Translations under genes and position numbers: made by a program | The notes under the pieces: model-generated | What the model was told of the DNA's origin: nothing | Databases searched by the model: none | Seen by the model: the letters and a program-made list of their open reading frames with translations, nothing else | Shown: in pieces, positions 50,487-59,279 of the stretch | How positions within the stretch are numbered: position 1 is the first letter of the stretch | Layout of the letters: each line of letters starts with the position of its first letter | DNA from: Spirillospora albida | GTDB lineage: Bacteria > Actinomycetota > Actinomycetes > Streptosporangiales > Streptosporangiaceae | Length of the DNA: 64,000 bases | NCBI RefSeq assembly: GCF_000718255.1 | Contig: NZ_JOFJ01000002.1 | Coordinates: 124,001-188,000, forward strand | Direction of reading: 5' to 3'

Positions 50487-51216
50487 GCTCCTTCGCGAAC
50501 CGCTCCGCCGCGGTCCGCATGATCGGCACGATCTCGGCGACGGCGTCCCCGGTCATCCGGGCGGACGGCCCCGACACCGACAGCGCGGTCGGCGCGGGCG
50601 CGCCCTGGAGCGGCACCGCGACGCACCGCACGCCGACCTCCTGCTCCTCGTCGTCCAGCGCGTAGCCCTGCTCACGGATCCGGGCCAGCTCGGCCACGAG
50701 CGCGTCCGGATCCGTGAACGTGTTCGGCGTCTGCGCCGCCATCCCCGTCCGCGCGACGATCTCCCGGACCCGCCGCTCCGGCAGCTGCGACAGCAGCGCC
50801 TTCCCGACCCCCGTGCAGTGCGGCTGGACGCGCCGCCCCACCTCGGTGAACATCCGCATCGAGTGCCGCGAGGGGACCTGCGCGACGTAGACCGCCTCGT
50901 CGCCCTCCAGGACGGCCATGTTGGCGGTCTCCCCGACCTCGTCGACGAGCCGCGCCAGCACGGGCCGCGCCCACGTCCCGAGGAGCCGGCCGGCGCCCTC
51001 CCCGAGCCGGATCAGCCGCGGCCCCAGCGCGTACCGCTTGGACGGCTCCTGCCGCACGTACCCGCGGTTGACGAGCGTCCGCATGAGCCGGTAGATCGTC
51101 GGCATCGGCAGCCCGGACGCCTCCGTCAGCTCCGACAGCGTCAGCTCGCCGCCCGCGTCCGCCAGATGCTCCAGCAACTCGAAGGCGCGCTCCAGCGACC
51201 GCACGGCTTCCGCCAC
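50479..51216 (-). CDS. IclR-family transcriptional regulator
   Basis: The 245-residue regulator has an N-terminal winged helix (LTLSELTEASGLPMPTIYRLMRTLVNRGYV) and the IclR effector domain with VGETANMAVLEGDEAVYVAQVP, HCTGVGKALLSQLPE and EVGVRCVAVPLQGAPAPTAL. Such regulators control catabolic or developmental genes in response to small acids. A palindrome CTTTCGC-TGT-GCGAAAG lies 45 bases upstream of its start and may be its operator. It is divergent from the secreted Pro-rich protein gene. Confidence 0.92.
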   Translation of the reverse strand: MAEAVRSLERAFELLEHLADAGGELTLSELTEASGLPMPTIYRLMRTLVNRGYVRQEPSKRYALGPRLIRLGEGAGRLLGTWARPVLARLVDEVGETANMAVLEGDEAVYVAQVPSRHSMRMFTEVGRRVQPHCTGVGKALLSQLPERRVREIVARTGMAAQTPNTFTDPDALVAELARIREQGYALDDEEQEVGVRCVAVPLQGAPAPTALSVSGPSARMTGDAVAEIVPIMRTAAERFAKELS

Positions 51217-51260
51217 CGGCGTCTCCTCTCTCGCGTTCCCGCCGATTGTACGGAGATCCT

Positions 51261-51277
51261 CTTTCGCTGTGCGAAAG
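51261..51277 (+). promoter_or_regulatory. palindrome upstream of the IclR gene
   Basis: CTTTCGC-TGT-GCGAAAG is a perfect 7-bp inverted repeat with 3-base spacing, between the IclR gene and the divergent gene at 51355. IclR regulators bind short palindromes near their own promoters, so this is a candidate operator. GGGTTAACCC, another palindrome, lies at 51289-51298. Confidence 0.5.
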
Positions 51278-51354
51278 AACGCCGTCCAGGGTTAACCCGA
51301 TGGCCACCGTGGCTATAACGAGATCACCCCCCATGGACACCGAGGGGGAGCCTG

Positions 51355-52338
51355 TTGCCGCGCACGACCCGAGCCAGAACGGCCGCAGCCGCCTGCGCGA
51401 CCCTGCCCCTGCTCCTGGCCGCCCCGCCGGCCCACGCCGACCCGGCGGCCCAGCGCGCCTGCTCGCCATCGCCCCCGACCGGGCACGGGGAGGCCTGCGG
51501 CAAGGCGGCTCCGACCACGCCGGAAGCAGACGGATGCACGCGGCCTCCCGCCGGAACCGCTCCATTGCCGGCCCCCAGCGGGGAGCAGGAAGGCGAGCAG
51601 GACGCCGACGAGTGCGAGGACCAGAACGCCAAGCCGCCGGAGGCCGGTGGCACACCCGCGCAGTCGGAGACACCCGAGCCGGCCGAGCATCCGGACGCGC
51701 CCGCACCGTCGGAGTCGTCCGCGCCTCCAGAGGGACCCGAGCCGGCCGGGCAAACGAATGCGCCCGCGTCGTCGGAGGCGCCCGCGCCCGTGGGGCTCCC
51801 GCGGCCGTCGTCGCCGGCGGTCAAGCCGCCGCGGCCGAAGAAGGCGGACGAAGCCGAGGTCGCCGGGGTCGAGTCCGGGACGCCCGTGAGCGGGGCGGTG
51901 GCCTGCCGGGCCAGCGAAGGCGGGTATCCCCTTCAGGAAGGCTGCGGCGCGGGGGGCGGCGGTGAGGCCGCCGCGTCCGGTCCGGGTGCGGGGGCGGGCG
52001 TGCTGGGACTCGGCCCGGGACCGGTGGCCGGCGCGGGTGGCGGCGTGGGCGGCTCGGGCCTCGTTCCGGTTCCCGAGGTGCGGCCGCCGTCCGTCGTGCC
52101 GCCCCAGAAGCCCGTGGCCCTGCCGCCGCCGGTGGGGCCGCCCGGAGGGGGCGGGACGACCCTCCTGGTGCCGGCCGGAGTCGAGCCCGGTGACGCGCTG
52201 GACTGGGCCATCGTGATGGGCATCGGCGTCACGGCGGGGATGGCGCTGCTGTGGGGCGCCGCGTGCGCGGGGCTGTGGCGGCGGCGGATCGAGCTCGCGC
52301 GCGCCGGCGGACGGCCGGGCGGCTTGTCACGGGGGTGA
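51355..52338 (+). CDS. secreted Pro/Ala-rich protein with C-terminal membrane anchor
   Basis: This 327-residue protein starts at a TTG with GAGGGGGAG before it. A signal peptide (AACATLPLLLAAPPAHA, residues about 12-28) is followed by a long region rich in Pro, Glu, Ser and Ala with PEPAEHPDAPAPSESSAPPE-like stretches. A Gly-rich part and a C-terminal membrane span (about 285-308) with a basic end then follow. It looks like a stalk or wall-spanning protein of low complexity. No catalytic motif is seen. Its stop lies inside the TTGTCA palindrome that precedes the lipid-ligase operon. Confidence 0.6.
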   Translation: MPRTTRARTAAAACATLPLLLAAPPAHADPAAQRACSPSPPTGHGEACGKAAPTTPEADGCTRPPAGTAPLPAPSGEQEGEQDADECEDQNAKPPEAGGTPAQSETPEPAEHPDAPAPSESSAPPEGPEPAGQTNAPASSEAPAPVGLPRPSSPAVKPPRPKKADEAEVAGVESGTPVSGAVACRASEGGYPLQEGCGAGGGGEAAASGPGAGAGVLGLGPGPVAGAGGGVGGSGLVPVPEVRPPSVVPPQKPVALPPPVGPPGGGGTTLLVPAGVEPGDALDWAIVMGIGVTAGMALLWGAACAGLWRRRIELARAGGRPGGLSRG

Positions 52339-52341
52339 CAA
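52324..52341 (+). promoter_or_regulatory. TTGTCA-N6-TGACAA palindrome upstream of the FAAL operon
   Basis: TTGTCA-CGGGGG-TGACAA (the arms extend to TTGTCAC/GTGACAA) lies 175 bases before the ligase start. An identical half-site pair with the same 6-base spacing occurs at 61318, before the polyketide synthase gene. Downstream of it a TAATAT box at 52371 could serve as -10, and CTACC-TTCG-GGTAG (52387-52400) would form a UUCG hairpin in the leader. Confidence 0.6.
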
Positions 52342-52516
52342 AGCGACCCGTGCGTAATGTGGTCCCGGGCTAATATCGCCAGATGTCTACCTTCGGGTAG
52401 CTTGCGATCATTGCCGGGGGGCGTTGGACAGCGCCGTCCGGCTGATGGAGATCCCCGCCGGCGACGCCCGCGTCCGATGGCCTCGCCCGGCCCCTTCCCC
52501 TCGGGAGAATGATCCA

Positions 52517-54313
52517 ATGGCACTGGGTTCGCTGCTTCCCGAACTGCTGCCCGGAGGTTCCGGCCGTACCCCGCTGATCGAGCGGATCGCCCGGTGGGCG
52601 GAGGAGAAGCCGGAAGCCCCGGCCTACACCTTCGTCGACTACTCGATCGACCCCGCCGGCGTGAAGATCACGGCGGACTGGGCGGAGACGCACCTGCGGG
52701 CGCGGGCGACGGCGGCGCGCCTGCGGCAGGTCGCCGCGCCCGGCGACCGCGCCGCGCTGCTGCTTCCGCAGACGCTCGAGTACATGATGACGATGCTCGG
52801 CGCGATGTACGCCCACGTCGTCGCGGTGCCGCTGTTCTCGCCGGATCTGCCCGGCCACGCCGACCGCCTGATCGGCGCCTACACCGACGCCGAACCCGCC
52901 GTCATCGTGACGACGCGCAACGCGCTGCCGCACGTGGAGAAGTTCCTCGCCGACCACGACGTCCCGCAGCCGAAGGAGATCATGTTCGCGGAGGAGGTCG
53001 ACCTCGCCCTCGCGGACACCTGGACGGACGAGCCGATCGACTTCGACGACCTCGCGTACCTGCAGTACACGTCCGGGTCCACGCGGCGCCCCGCCGGAGT
53101 CGAGATCACGCACGGGAACGTGACGGCGAACGCCGCGCAGCTGTGGGCCGGCTGGGCGCCGGACCGCCCGACGCCGGAACTCGTGAGCTGGCTGCCGCTG
53201 TTCCACGACATGGGCCTGATCTCGACGATGGCGCTGCCGCTGGTGAACGGCGACCACGCGATCTACACCGACCCGGTGTCGTTCATCATGAACCCGGTGC
53301 GGTGGCTGGAGCTGATCGCGGAGCGTCCGGCGAAGAACGTCTACACGGCGGGGCCGAACTTCGCCTACGAGTACGTGGCGTCCATGGTGCCGCCGGAGCG
53401 GATCGCGGAGCTGGACCTGTCCGGCCTGACGACCTGCCTCAACGGGGCGGAGCCGATCCGCACGTCCACGCTGGAGATGTTCGCGGAGGCGCTCGCGCCG
53501 GCCGGGCTGCGGCCGGGTGCGCAGGCCCCCGGGTACGGGCTGGCGGAGGCGACGGTGTTCGTCACCGCCCACGCCGAGGACGCGCCGCCGCGGGTCCTGT
53601 CCGTGGACCGGGAGGGGCTCACGCAGGGCGAACTGCGGCTGTGCGAGCCGGACGCCGAGCGCGCGACGTCGCTGGTGTCGTGCGGCGGGCCGTCCGGGCA
53701 GATCGTCGCGATCGTCGACCCGGACACGCGGCTGGAGCAGCCGGACGGGCGCGTCGGCGAGATCTGGGTGCACGGCCCGAACTGCGCGCCCGGCTACTGG
53801 CGCAACTCCGAGCGCAGCCAGGACACCTTCGGCGGCGAGCTCGCCGAAGCCGGTGGGCTGCCGGTGGGGCCGTGGATGAAGACCGGCGACTACGGCGTCC
53901 TCCACGAGGGCGAGCTGTACGTCACCGGCCGCATCAAGGACCTCATCATCGTGGACGGCCGCAACCACTACCCGCAGGACATCGAGGTCACCGCGCAGGA
54001 GGCCCACCCCGCGATCCGCCCCGACCACGTCGCGGCGTTCGCGCTGACCGGCGACGAGACCGAGCGGCTCGTCGTCGTCGCGGAGCGGAACCGGCGCGTG
54101 CCGCTCGGGACGCTCGACATCGACGAGGTGGAGTCGGCGGTGCGCGGCGCCATCAACGTCGAGCACGAGATGAGCGTGCACGAGTTCGTGCTGATCGAGC
54201 CGGGCGGCGTGTCCCGGACGTCCAGCGGCAAGATCGCGCGGGCGGCGACGAAGCAGCGTTTCCTCGACGGCGCCCTGCCAACGACCCAGGCGCGTCTCGC
54301 GTTTCGTAAGTAG
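52517..54313 (+). CDS. FadD32-like fatty-acyl-AMP ligase (FAAL)
   Basis: FAALs activate long-chain fatty acids as acyl-adenylates and pass them to the ACP of a polyketide synthase instead of to CoA. The 598-residue product shows AYLQYTSGSTRRPAGVEITH (180-199), SWLPLFHDMGLISTMALPL, GYGLAEATVFV, a hinge GRIKDLIIVDGRNHYPQDIE, and the C-terminal RTSSGKIARAATKQRFLDG. These match the FadD32 group of mycobacteria closely. The ATG 52517 is used; an earlier ATG at 52424 adds 31 unrelated residues. It heads an operon with the MMPL transporter and Ag85-like esterase, and its likely partner is the polyketide synthase at 61447. Confidence 0.93.
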   Translation: MALGSLLPELLPGGSGRTPLIERIARWAEEKPEAPAYTFVDYSIDPAGVKITADWAETHLRARATAARLRQVAAPGDRAALLLPQTLEYMMTMLGAMYAHVVAVPLFSPDLPGHADRLIGAYTDAEPAVIVTTRNALPHVEKFLADHDVPQPKEIMFAEEVDLALADTWTDEPIDFDDLAYLQYTSGSTRRPAGVEITHGNVTANAAQLWAGWAPDRPTPELVSWLPLFHDMGLISTMALPLVNGDHAIYTDPVSFIMNPVRWLELIAERPAKNVYTAGPNFAYEYVASMVPPERIAELDLSGLTTCLNGAEPIRTSTLEMFAEALAPAGLRPGAQAPGYGLAEATVFVTAHAEDAPPRVLSVDREGLTQGELRLCEPDAERATSLVSCGGPSGQIVAIVDPDTRLEQPDGRVGEIWVHGPNCAPGYWRNSERSQDTFGGELAEAGGLPVGPWMKTGDYGVLHEGELYVTGRIKDLIIVDGRNHYPQDIEVTAQEAHPAIRPDHVAAFALTGDETERLVVVAERNRRVPLGTLDIDEVESAVRGAINVEHEMSVHEFVLIEPGGVSRTSSGKIARAATKQRFLDGALPTTQARLAFRK

Positions 54314-54327
54314 CGATACGCACCGTT

Positions 54328-54355
54328 CGGCCGCCGCGACGTGTCGCGGCGGCCG
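54328..54355 (+). promoter_or_regulatory. 28-bp near-perfect palindrome between FAAL and MMPL genes
   Basis: CGGCCGCCGCGAC is followed, after GT, by its perfect reverse complement GTCGCGGCGGCCG. In RNA it forms a strong hairpin just after the FAAL stop (14 bases) and before the MMPL ribosome-binding site. It may attenuate the operon or stabilise the upstream message. Confidence 0.55.
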
Positions 54356-54373
54356 TCATCACTCAGGAGGAAC

Positions 54374-56980
54374 ATGCTTTCGGGGCTGGGGCTCGTCATC
54401 CATCGGCGGCGATGGATCAGTCTCGTCCTGATCCTCGTGATGACGGTCCTGGCGGGCGGCTGGGGCCTCGGCGTCTTCGCCAAGTTCAAGGCGGGCGGCT
54501 TCGAGGACCCGAACGCGTCGTCCACGCTCGTCGCCAAGCTCGGCGCCACGTACTTCGGCAGCACCAACCCGGACGTGCTGGTCCTCTACAGCAGCGACAC
54601 GCTGACCGTGGACGACCCGGAGTACCTGGCGAGCGTCGTCCCGACGGTGGCGCGGCTGCCGAAGGACCGGGTCGCCGAGTTCAGCACGTTCTGGTCGTTC
54701 GATGACAAGAAGTACGCGGACCGCCTGGCCTCGCACGACCGGCGGCAGACGTTCGTCGCCATCAAGCTGCAGGGCAAGGACGACCCCACCAAGCTCGAGA
54801 ACTACGACTACATCAAGGAGCGGCTGGCCGCCCCCGGGCTGACCGTGCGGTTCGGCGGCAGCGTCCCGCTCGGCCAGGAGTTCGGCGAGCAGGTCGTCCA
54901 GGACATCATCCGGGCCGAGACGATCACGATCGGTCCGCTGCTGATCCTGCTGGTGCTGCTGTTCGGGGCGCTGACCGCGTCCGTCCTGCCGATCATCGTG
55001 GGGCTGTTCTCGATCATCGGGGGCCTGGCGGTGCTGCACGCCGTCACGTACGTGACGGACGTGACGTCGTTCGCCCTCGAAGTCGTCACGATGATGGGCG
55101 TCGGCCTCGCGATCGACTACTCGCTGTTCATCATCAGCCGGTTCCGCGAGGAACTCGACCGCGGCATGGCGGCGCACAAGCTGCCACCCGGCAAGCCCTG
55201 GAAGGCGGAACGGGACCGGCGCGCGCGCAAGGCGGCCAAGAAGGCGCACCGGAAGGCGCTCGCGCCGGTGCGCGCGTCCGCCCTCTCCCGGACGATGGCG
55301 ACGGCGGGCCGCACCATCATGGTCTCCGGCGTCACCGTCTCGGCGGCGCTCGGCGGCCTGCTGCTGTTCCCCCAGATGTTCCTGCGGACGATCGGCCTCG
55401 CGGGCATCGCCACCGTCATGGTCGCCGTGTTCGGCGCGACCGTCCTGCTGCCGACCCTCCTCGCCCTGCTCGGCCCGCGCGTCGAGGGCGGCCGGATGCC
55501 GTGGCGGCGGCCGAACTCCCGGCGCGCGCGCCGCTCCCCCGACAGCGGGTTCTGGTACCGCCTCGGCAACAGCGTGATGAAGCACCCGCTGCCGTACTTC
55601 GCGTTCGTGCTCATCGTCCTCGGCGTCCTGTTCGGCCCGTTCCTGAACGTCCAGTTCGGGAGCGTGGACGCCCGCGTCCTGCCGAAGGACAGCCCCACGC
55701 GCGCCGTCGTGGAGACCGTCAAGAAGAACTTCCCGAACGGGTCGGCGGAACCGATCGACGTCGTCGTCTCGGGCGACCTCATCCCGCGCAACTGGCAGCC
55801 CAGCCGGAAGGGCGACGTCATCCCGCCCTACCTGGAGGACTTCCGCGAGAAGCTCTCGGATCTGCCGGGCGTGGTGGACGCGGAGATCACCGGCTACTCC
55901 GGCGAGTACGGCGGCGTGCGGTTCTCCGTCACGCACAGGTACGAGCCGATGGACGAGAAGGCGCAGGACCTCGTCACGACGATCCGCGACATGGACCTGA
56001 CCAAGAACGGCTACCCGATGCACATCGACGTCGGGGGGAGCACGGCCGCGCAGATGGACCTGATGTCCAGCCTGATGCGCAGCCTCCCGAAGATGGCGGT
56101 CACCGTCGGGGTCGCGACGTTCGTCCTGCTGTTCATGTTCTTCGGGTCGATCGTCCTGCCGCTGAAGGCCATCGTCATGAACGTCCTGTCGATCGGGGCG
56201 TCGTTCGGCGCGATCGTGTGGGGGTTCCAGTACGGGCACCTCGCCGGGCTGCTGGACTTCACCCCGACCGGCGGCGTCGAGGCCACCAGCATGATCCTCA
56301 TCCTGGCGGTCGTGTTCGGGCTGTCCATGGACTACGAGGTCTTCCTGCTCTCCCGCATCCGGGAGGAGTGGGACAAGACCCATGACAACCGGAAGGCCGT
56401 CGCGGCCGGCATGCAGCACACCGGCAGCATCATCACCAGTGCCGCGCTGCTCTTCCTCGTCGTCATCGGCGCGTTCGGCATGGCCGGCATCACGGTCGTG
56501 AAGCTCATCGGCGTCGGCATGTTCGTCGCCGTCGTGGTGGACGCGGCGCTCGTCCGGTCGCTGCTCGTGCCCGCCACGATGCGGTTCATGGGCGCCGCGA
56601 ACTGGTGGCTGCCTGGCCCGCTCGCCGGCCTGCACGCCCGCATGGACCTGCGGGAGCGCAGCGACCTGCCGGACCCGTCGGCCCCGAAGGTCGTCGCGGC
56701 GGCGCCCCCGCTGCCCGCCGACCAGCCGTTCCCGTATGCGATCCATTGGGAACAGCCCGGCGCGGGCTCGGGCGGAGACCCCGCCGCCGAAGCCCCGCCC
56801 GCCCCGCGACACGCACCACCCGTTCCCACCCCGGAACCCAAGGCGCCCTGGGCACCGTGGGCCGACGGCCCGCCGCGGCCGCGTCCCCGCTCCGCCCCGG
56901 CCGCCGTCCGCGAGATCGTGCCCGCCCCGGACGGCTCGGGGTGGCGCTGGAGGAACAGTGAAGAGAACGATGTCAGCTGA
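54374..56980 (+). CDS. MMPL/RND-family lipid transporter
   Basis: The 868-residue protein has the MMPL layout. The first membrane helix (WISLVLILVMTVLAGGWGLG) is followed by an outer domain (about 40-165), then a block of five helices with GVGLAIDYSLFIISRFREEL. A second outer domain and second block follow, the latter with VVFGLSMDYEVFLLSRIREEW. The paired DY motifs in both halves are the proton-relay sites of MmpL proteins. The C-terminal 110 residues are a Pro-rich cytoplasmic tail. In mycobacteria MmpL3, MmpL8 and MmpL10 export mycolate or acyl-trehalose lipids made by FAAL/PKS pairs, so this is the likely exporter of the lipid made here. Its start has CAGGAGGAAC before it; the end overlaps the esterase gene by 23 bases. 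Confidence 0.93.
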   Translation: MLSGLGLVIHRRRWISLVLILVMTVLAGGWGLGVFAKFKAGGFEDPNASSTLVAKLGATYFGSTNPDVLVLYSSDTLTVDDPEYLASVVPTVARLPKDRVAEFSTFWSFDDKKYADRLASHDRRQTFVAIKLQGKDDPTKLENYDYIKERLAAPGLTVRFGGSVPLGQEFGEQVVQDIIRAETITIGPLLILLVLLFGALTASVLPIIVGLFSIIGGLAVLHAVTYVTDVTSFALEVVTMMGVGLAIDYSLFIISRFREELDRGMAAHKLPPGKPWKAERDRRARKAAKKAHRKALAPVRASALSRTMATAGRTIMVSGVTVSAALGGLLLFPQMFLRTIGLAGIATVMVAVFGATVLLPTLLALLGPRVEGGRMPWRRPNSRRARRSPDSGFWYRLGNSVMKHPLPYFAFVLIVLGVLFGPFLNVQFGSVDARVLPKDSPTRAVVETVKKNFPNGSAEPIDVVVSGDLIPRNWQPSRKGDVIPPYLEDFREKLSDLPGVVDAEITGYSGEYGGVRFSVTHRYEPMDEKAQDLVTTIRDMDLTKNGYPMHIDVGGSTAAQMDLMSSLMRSLPKMAVTVGVATFVLLFMFFGSIVLPLKAIVMNVLSIGASFGAIVWGFQYGHLAGLLDFTPTGGVEATSMILILAVVFGLSMDYEVFLLSRIREEWDKTHDNRKAVAAGMQHTGSIITSAALLFLVVIGAFGMAGITVVKLIGVGMFVAVVVDAALVRSLLVPATMRFMGAANWWLPGPLAGLHARMDLRERSDLPDPSAPKVVAAAPPLPADQPFPYAIHWEQPGAGSGGDPAAEAPPAPRHAPPVPTPEPKAPWAPWADGPPRPRPRSAPAAVREIVPAPDGSGWRWRNSEENDVS

Positions 56981-58007
56981 GTCGCGTCGCCGTACCGCCC
57001 GGCGGGCCTGGTCCGTCCTGGCCGGTACCGCCGTCGCCGGTACGGCCGCGGTCCCCCTGACCGCGCTCCCCGCGGAGGCCGCCGGGTTCCGGCCGGCCGA
57101 CACGGGCGCGCGGATCCTCAGCTACAAGTGGCTGAACAAGGGCAAGACCGCGTTCGACTTCCGCGTGCAGTCCCCGTCTTTGGGCTCGGCCCAGAACGTC
57201 CGGGTCCTCCTGCCGAAGGGCTGGAAGAACAACTCGCGGCAGAGCTGGCCGGTCGTGTACGCCTACCACGGCGGCAACGACAACTGGACGTCCTGGACGC
57301 GCCAGAAGAGCACCGACATCGAGGCCCTCTCGCGTAAATGGGGCGTCATGGTCGTGATGCCGGAGGGCGCGAACGGCTCCTACACGAACTGGTACAACGG
57401 CGGCCGGGGCGGCACCCCGAAGTGGGAGGACTTCCACCTCCGCGAGGTCCGTCAGCTGATGGAGCGCAACTTCCAGGCGGGCGGGTCCCGCGCCGCGATG
57501 GGCATCTCGTCCGGCGCGCAGGGCGCCTGCACCTACCCCGGGCGCGCGCCCGGCATGTTCCGGTTCGCCGCCTGCTTCAGCGGCATCCTGTCGATGAGCT
57601 CGCCAGGCATCCCGTCCCTGCTGATGTACACGAACACCACCAACGGCCAGAACCCGTACGACATCTGGGGCTCGCCGCTGCTCAACAGGGCCAACTGGGA
57701 CGCGCACGACCCGATCAAGCTGCTGCCGAAGATGCGGTCGACGCGGTTCTACGTGTCGTCCGGGACGACGGGCCGGCGCGGCCCGCTCGACCCGGAGAAC
57801 ATCGCCCCCTGGGACATCGGCTACATCAGCGAGAAGGCGATCGGCCCGACCGTGCAGGCGTTCGCGGCGGAGGCGAAGCGGCAGCGGGTCCCGATCATCG
57901 CGAACGTCTACGGCGACGGCCGGCACTCCTGGCCGTACTGGAAGCGCGAGATGCACAGCGCGTGGCCGCACATGATGAAGGCGCTCGGCGCCCGGCAGGC
58001 GAGGTGA
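56958..58007 (+). CDS. secreted Ag85-like alpha/beta-hydrolase (esterase/acyltransferase family), copy 2
   Basis: The 349-residue product starts at a GTG with GGAGGAACA before it (an ATG at 56970 is the alternative). It has a basic stretch with RR pairs, a signal peptide to about AEAA (39-42), and the esterase fold: PVVYAYHGGNDNWTSWTR, VVMPEGANGSYTNWYNGG, Ser185 in GISSGAQGAC and the His region YGDGRHSWPYWKREMHSAWP near the end. The HSWPYW phrase matches the catalytic His motif of antigen 85 mycolyltransferases. Placed after the MMPL gene, it may transfer the exported acyl group to a sugar outside the cell. It is a paralogue of the gene at 35818. Confidence 0.87.
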   Translation: MKRTMSAESRRRTARRAWSVLAGTAVAGTAAVPLTALPAEAAGFRPADTGARILSYKWLNKGKTAFDFRVQSPSLGSAQNVRVLLPKGWKNNSRQSWPVVYAYHGGNDNWTSWTRQKSTDIEALSRKWGVMVVMPEGANGSYTNWYNGGRGGTPKWEDFHLREVRQLMERNFQAGGSRAAMGISSGAQGACTYPGRAPGMFRFAACFSGILSMSSPGIPSLLMYTNTTNGQNPYDIWGSPLLNRANWDAHDPIKLLPKMRSTRFYVSSGTTGRRGPLDPENIAPWDIGYISEKAIGPTVQAFAAEAKRQRVPIIANVYGDGRHSWPYWKREMHSAWPHMMKALGARQAR

Positions 58008-58012
58008 CCCGC

Positions 58013-59257
58013 TCAGGCGAGTAGCCGGTCGACGACCTCGATCGCGCGCGCGACGCCGTCCTCGGCCCGGAGCTCCCGGCCGAGGGCGGCGGCGTTCCCG
58101 GCGAGGTCCGGGTCGCCGGCGGCGCGGCGGATCCTCCCGGCCAGCCGGGCGACGGTCATCGCCGTGAACGGCAGCGGCCGGGGCCCGGCGCCGAGCGCCG
58201 CGACCCGCTCGCCCCAGTACGGCTGGTCGCCGAAGAACGGGCACACGACCGTCGGGACGCCCGCGCGCAGGCCCGCCGCGGTCGTCCCCGCGCCGCCGTG
58301 GTGGACGACCGCCGCCATGCGCGGGAACAGCCACGAGTGCGGGACGTCCCGGACGGCGAGCACGTCGTCGTCGGAGGTTTCCGGGTCGCCCTGCACGACG
58401 CCGCGCGCCCCGGCGAGGCGCAGGGCGGTGCGGACGACGCGTCCGGTCATGGCGGCGTCCTTCGGGACCATGCTGCCGAACCCGACGTAGACGGGCGGCG
58501 GCCCGGCGTCGAGGAAGGCGGTGAGGTCGGCCGGGGGCTCCCAGCGCGGCTCGTCCAGGAACCAGTACCCGGTCATGTGGACATTGGGCGGCCAGTCCTT
58601 CGGCCGCGGCACGACGGCGGGGCTGAAGCAGGCGAGGACGGGCGTGCCGTCCCGCCGGACGGCCGCCATCGGCCCCCGCAGGGAGAGGCGGCCGAGGCCC
58701 AGCGCGCCGCTCCGCCACGGGTCGATGAACGGCCGGGCGAGCTGCCAGGCGATCTGGTCGACGGCGCGGAAGCTGGCGCGGTTCCCGAGCGGCCCGAGCA
58801 GCCGTGCCCGCGGGACGAACGGGTGCGGGAACGCGCCGGTCGGCTGGCTCGGCTGGAAATGAATGAGCGCCCAGGGCACGCCGAGATGCTCGCCGATGTG
58901 CCGGGGCAGGAATCCGAGGGTGGGGCCGAGAATGAGATCGGCGCCCTTACAGGCGTCCAGTGACTCGGTCAGCAGCCGTTCGGCCATCGGTCCGAGAATG
59001 CGCCGGAAGCCGCGGAGGAATTTCACCGGGTCGCGTCCGCCGGCGAGCAGTTCCTGGCCGGCGTCCGATTCGAGGATCTCGGTCGGGTCGGCGGTCAGCG
59101 GCGCCAGGTCGAGGCCCGCGGCGAGCGCCATCGGCGCGTACCGGGCGCTCGCCACGAGCCGGACCTCACGGCCCCGGGCGCGCAGCTCCCGTCCGAGCGC
59201 GACGCACGGCTGGATGTCGCCCCGCGACCCGGCCGCGAAGATCACGATCCGCTTCAT
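58013..59257 (-). CDS. GT1-family glycosyltransferase (UGT/sterol-glucosyltransferase-like)
   Basis: The 414-residue cytoplasmic enzyme has the GT-B fold of UGT-like glycosyltransferases: N-terminal IVIFAAGSRGDIQPCVALGR, and a C-terminal nucleotide-sugar site with VHHGGAGTTAAGLRAGVPTV then VCPFFGDQPYWGERVAALG. Relatives in mycobacteria glycosylate phenolic glycolipids and glycopeptidolipids, and others act on macrolides. It is 22 bases downstream of the MFS gene and in the same direction, and convergent with the esterase with a 5-base gap. It probably adds a sugar to the lipid made by this locus; the sugar is unknown. Confidence 0.9.
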   Translation of the reverse strand: MKRIVIFAAGSRGDIQPCVALGRELRARGREVRLVASARYAPMALAAGLDLAPLTADPTEILESDAGQELLAGGRDPVKFLRGFRRILGPMAERLLTESLDACKGADLILGPTLGFLPRHIGEHLGVPWALIHFQPSQPTGAFPHPFVPRARLLGPLGNRASFRAVDQIAWQLARPFIDPWRSGALGLGRLSLRGPMAAVRRDGTPVLACFSPAVVPRPKDWPPNVHMTGYWFLDEPRWEPPADLTAFLDAGPPPVYVGFGSMVPKDAAMTGRVVRTALRLAGARGVVQGDPETSDDDVLAVRDVPHSWLFPRMAAVVHHGGAGTTAAGLRAGVPTVVCPFFGDQPYWGERVAALGAGPRPLPFTAMTVARLAGRIRRAAGDPDLAGNAAALGRELRAEDGVARAIEVVDRLLA

Positions 59258-59279
59258 CGCTGCCTCTCGAAGGTCGGGG

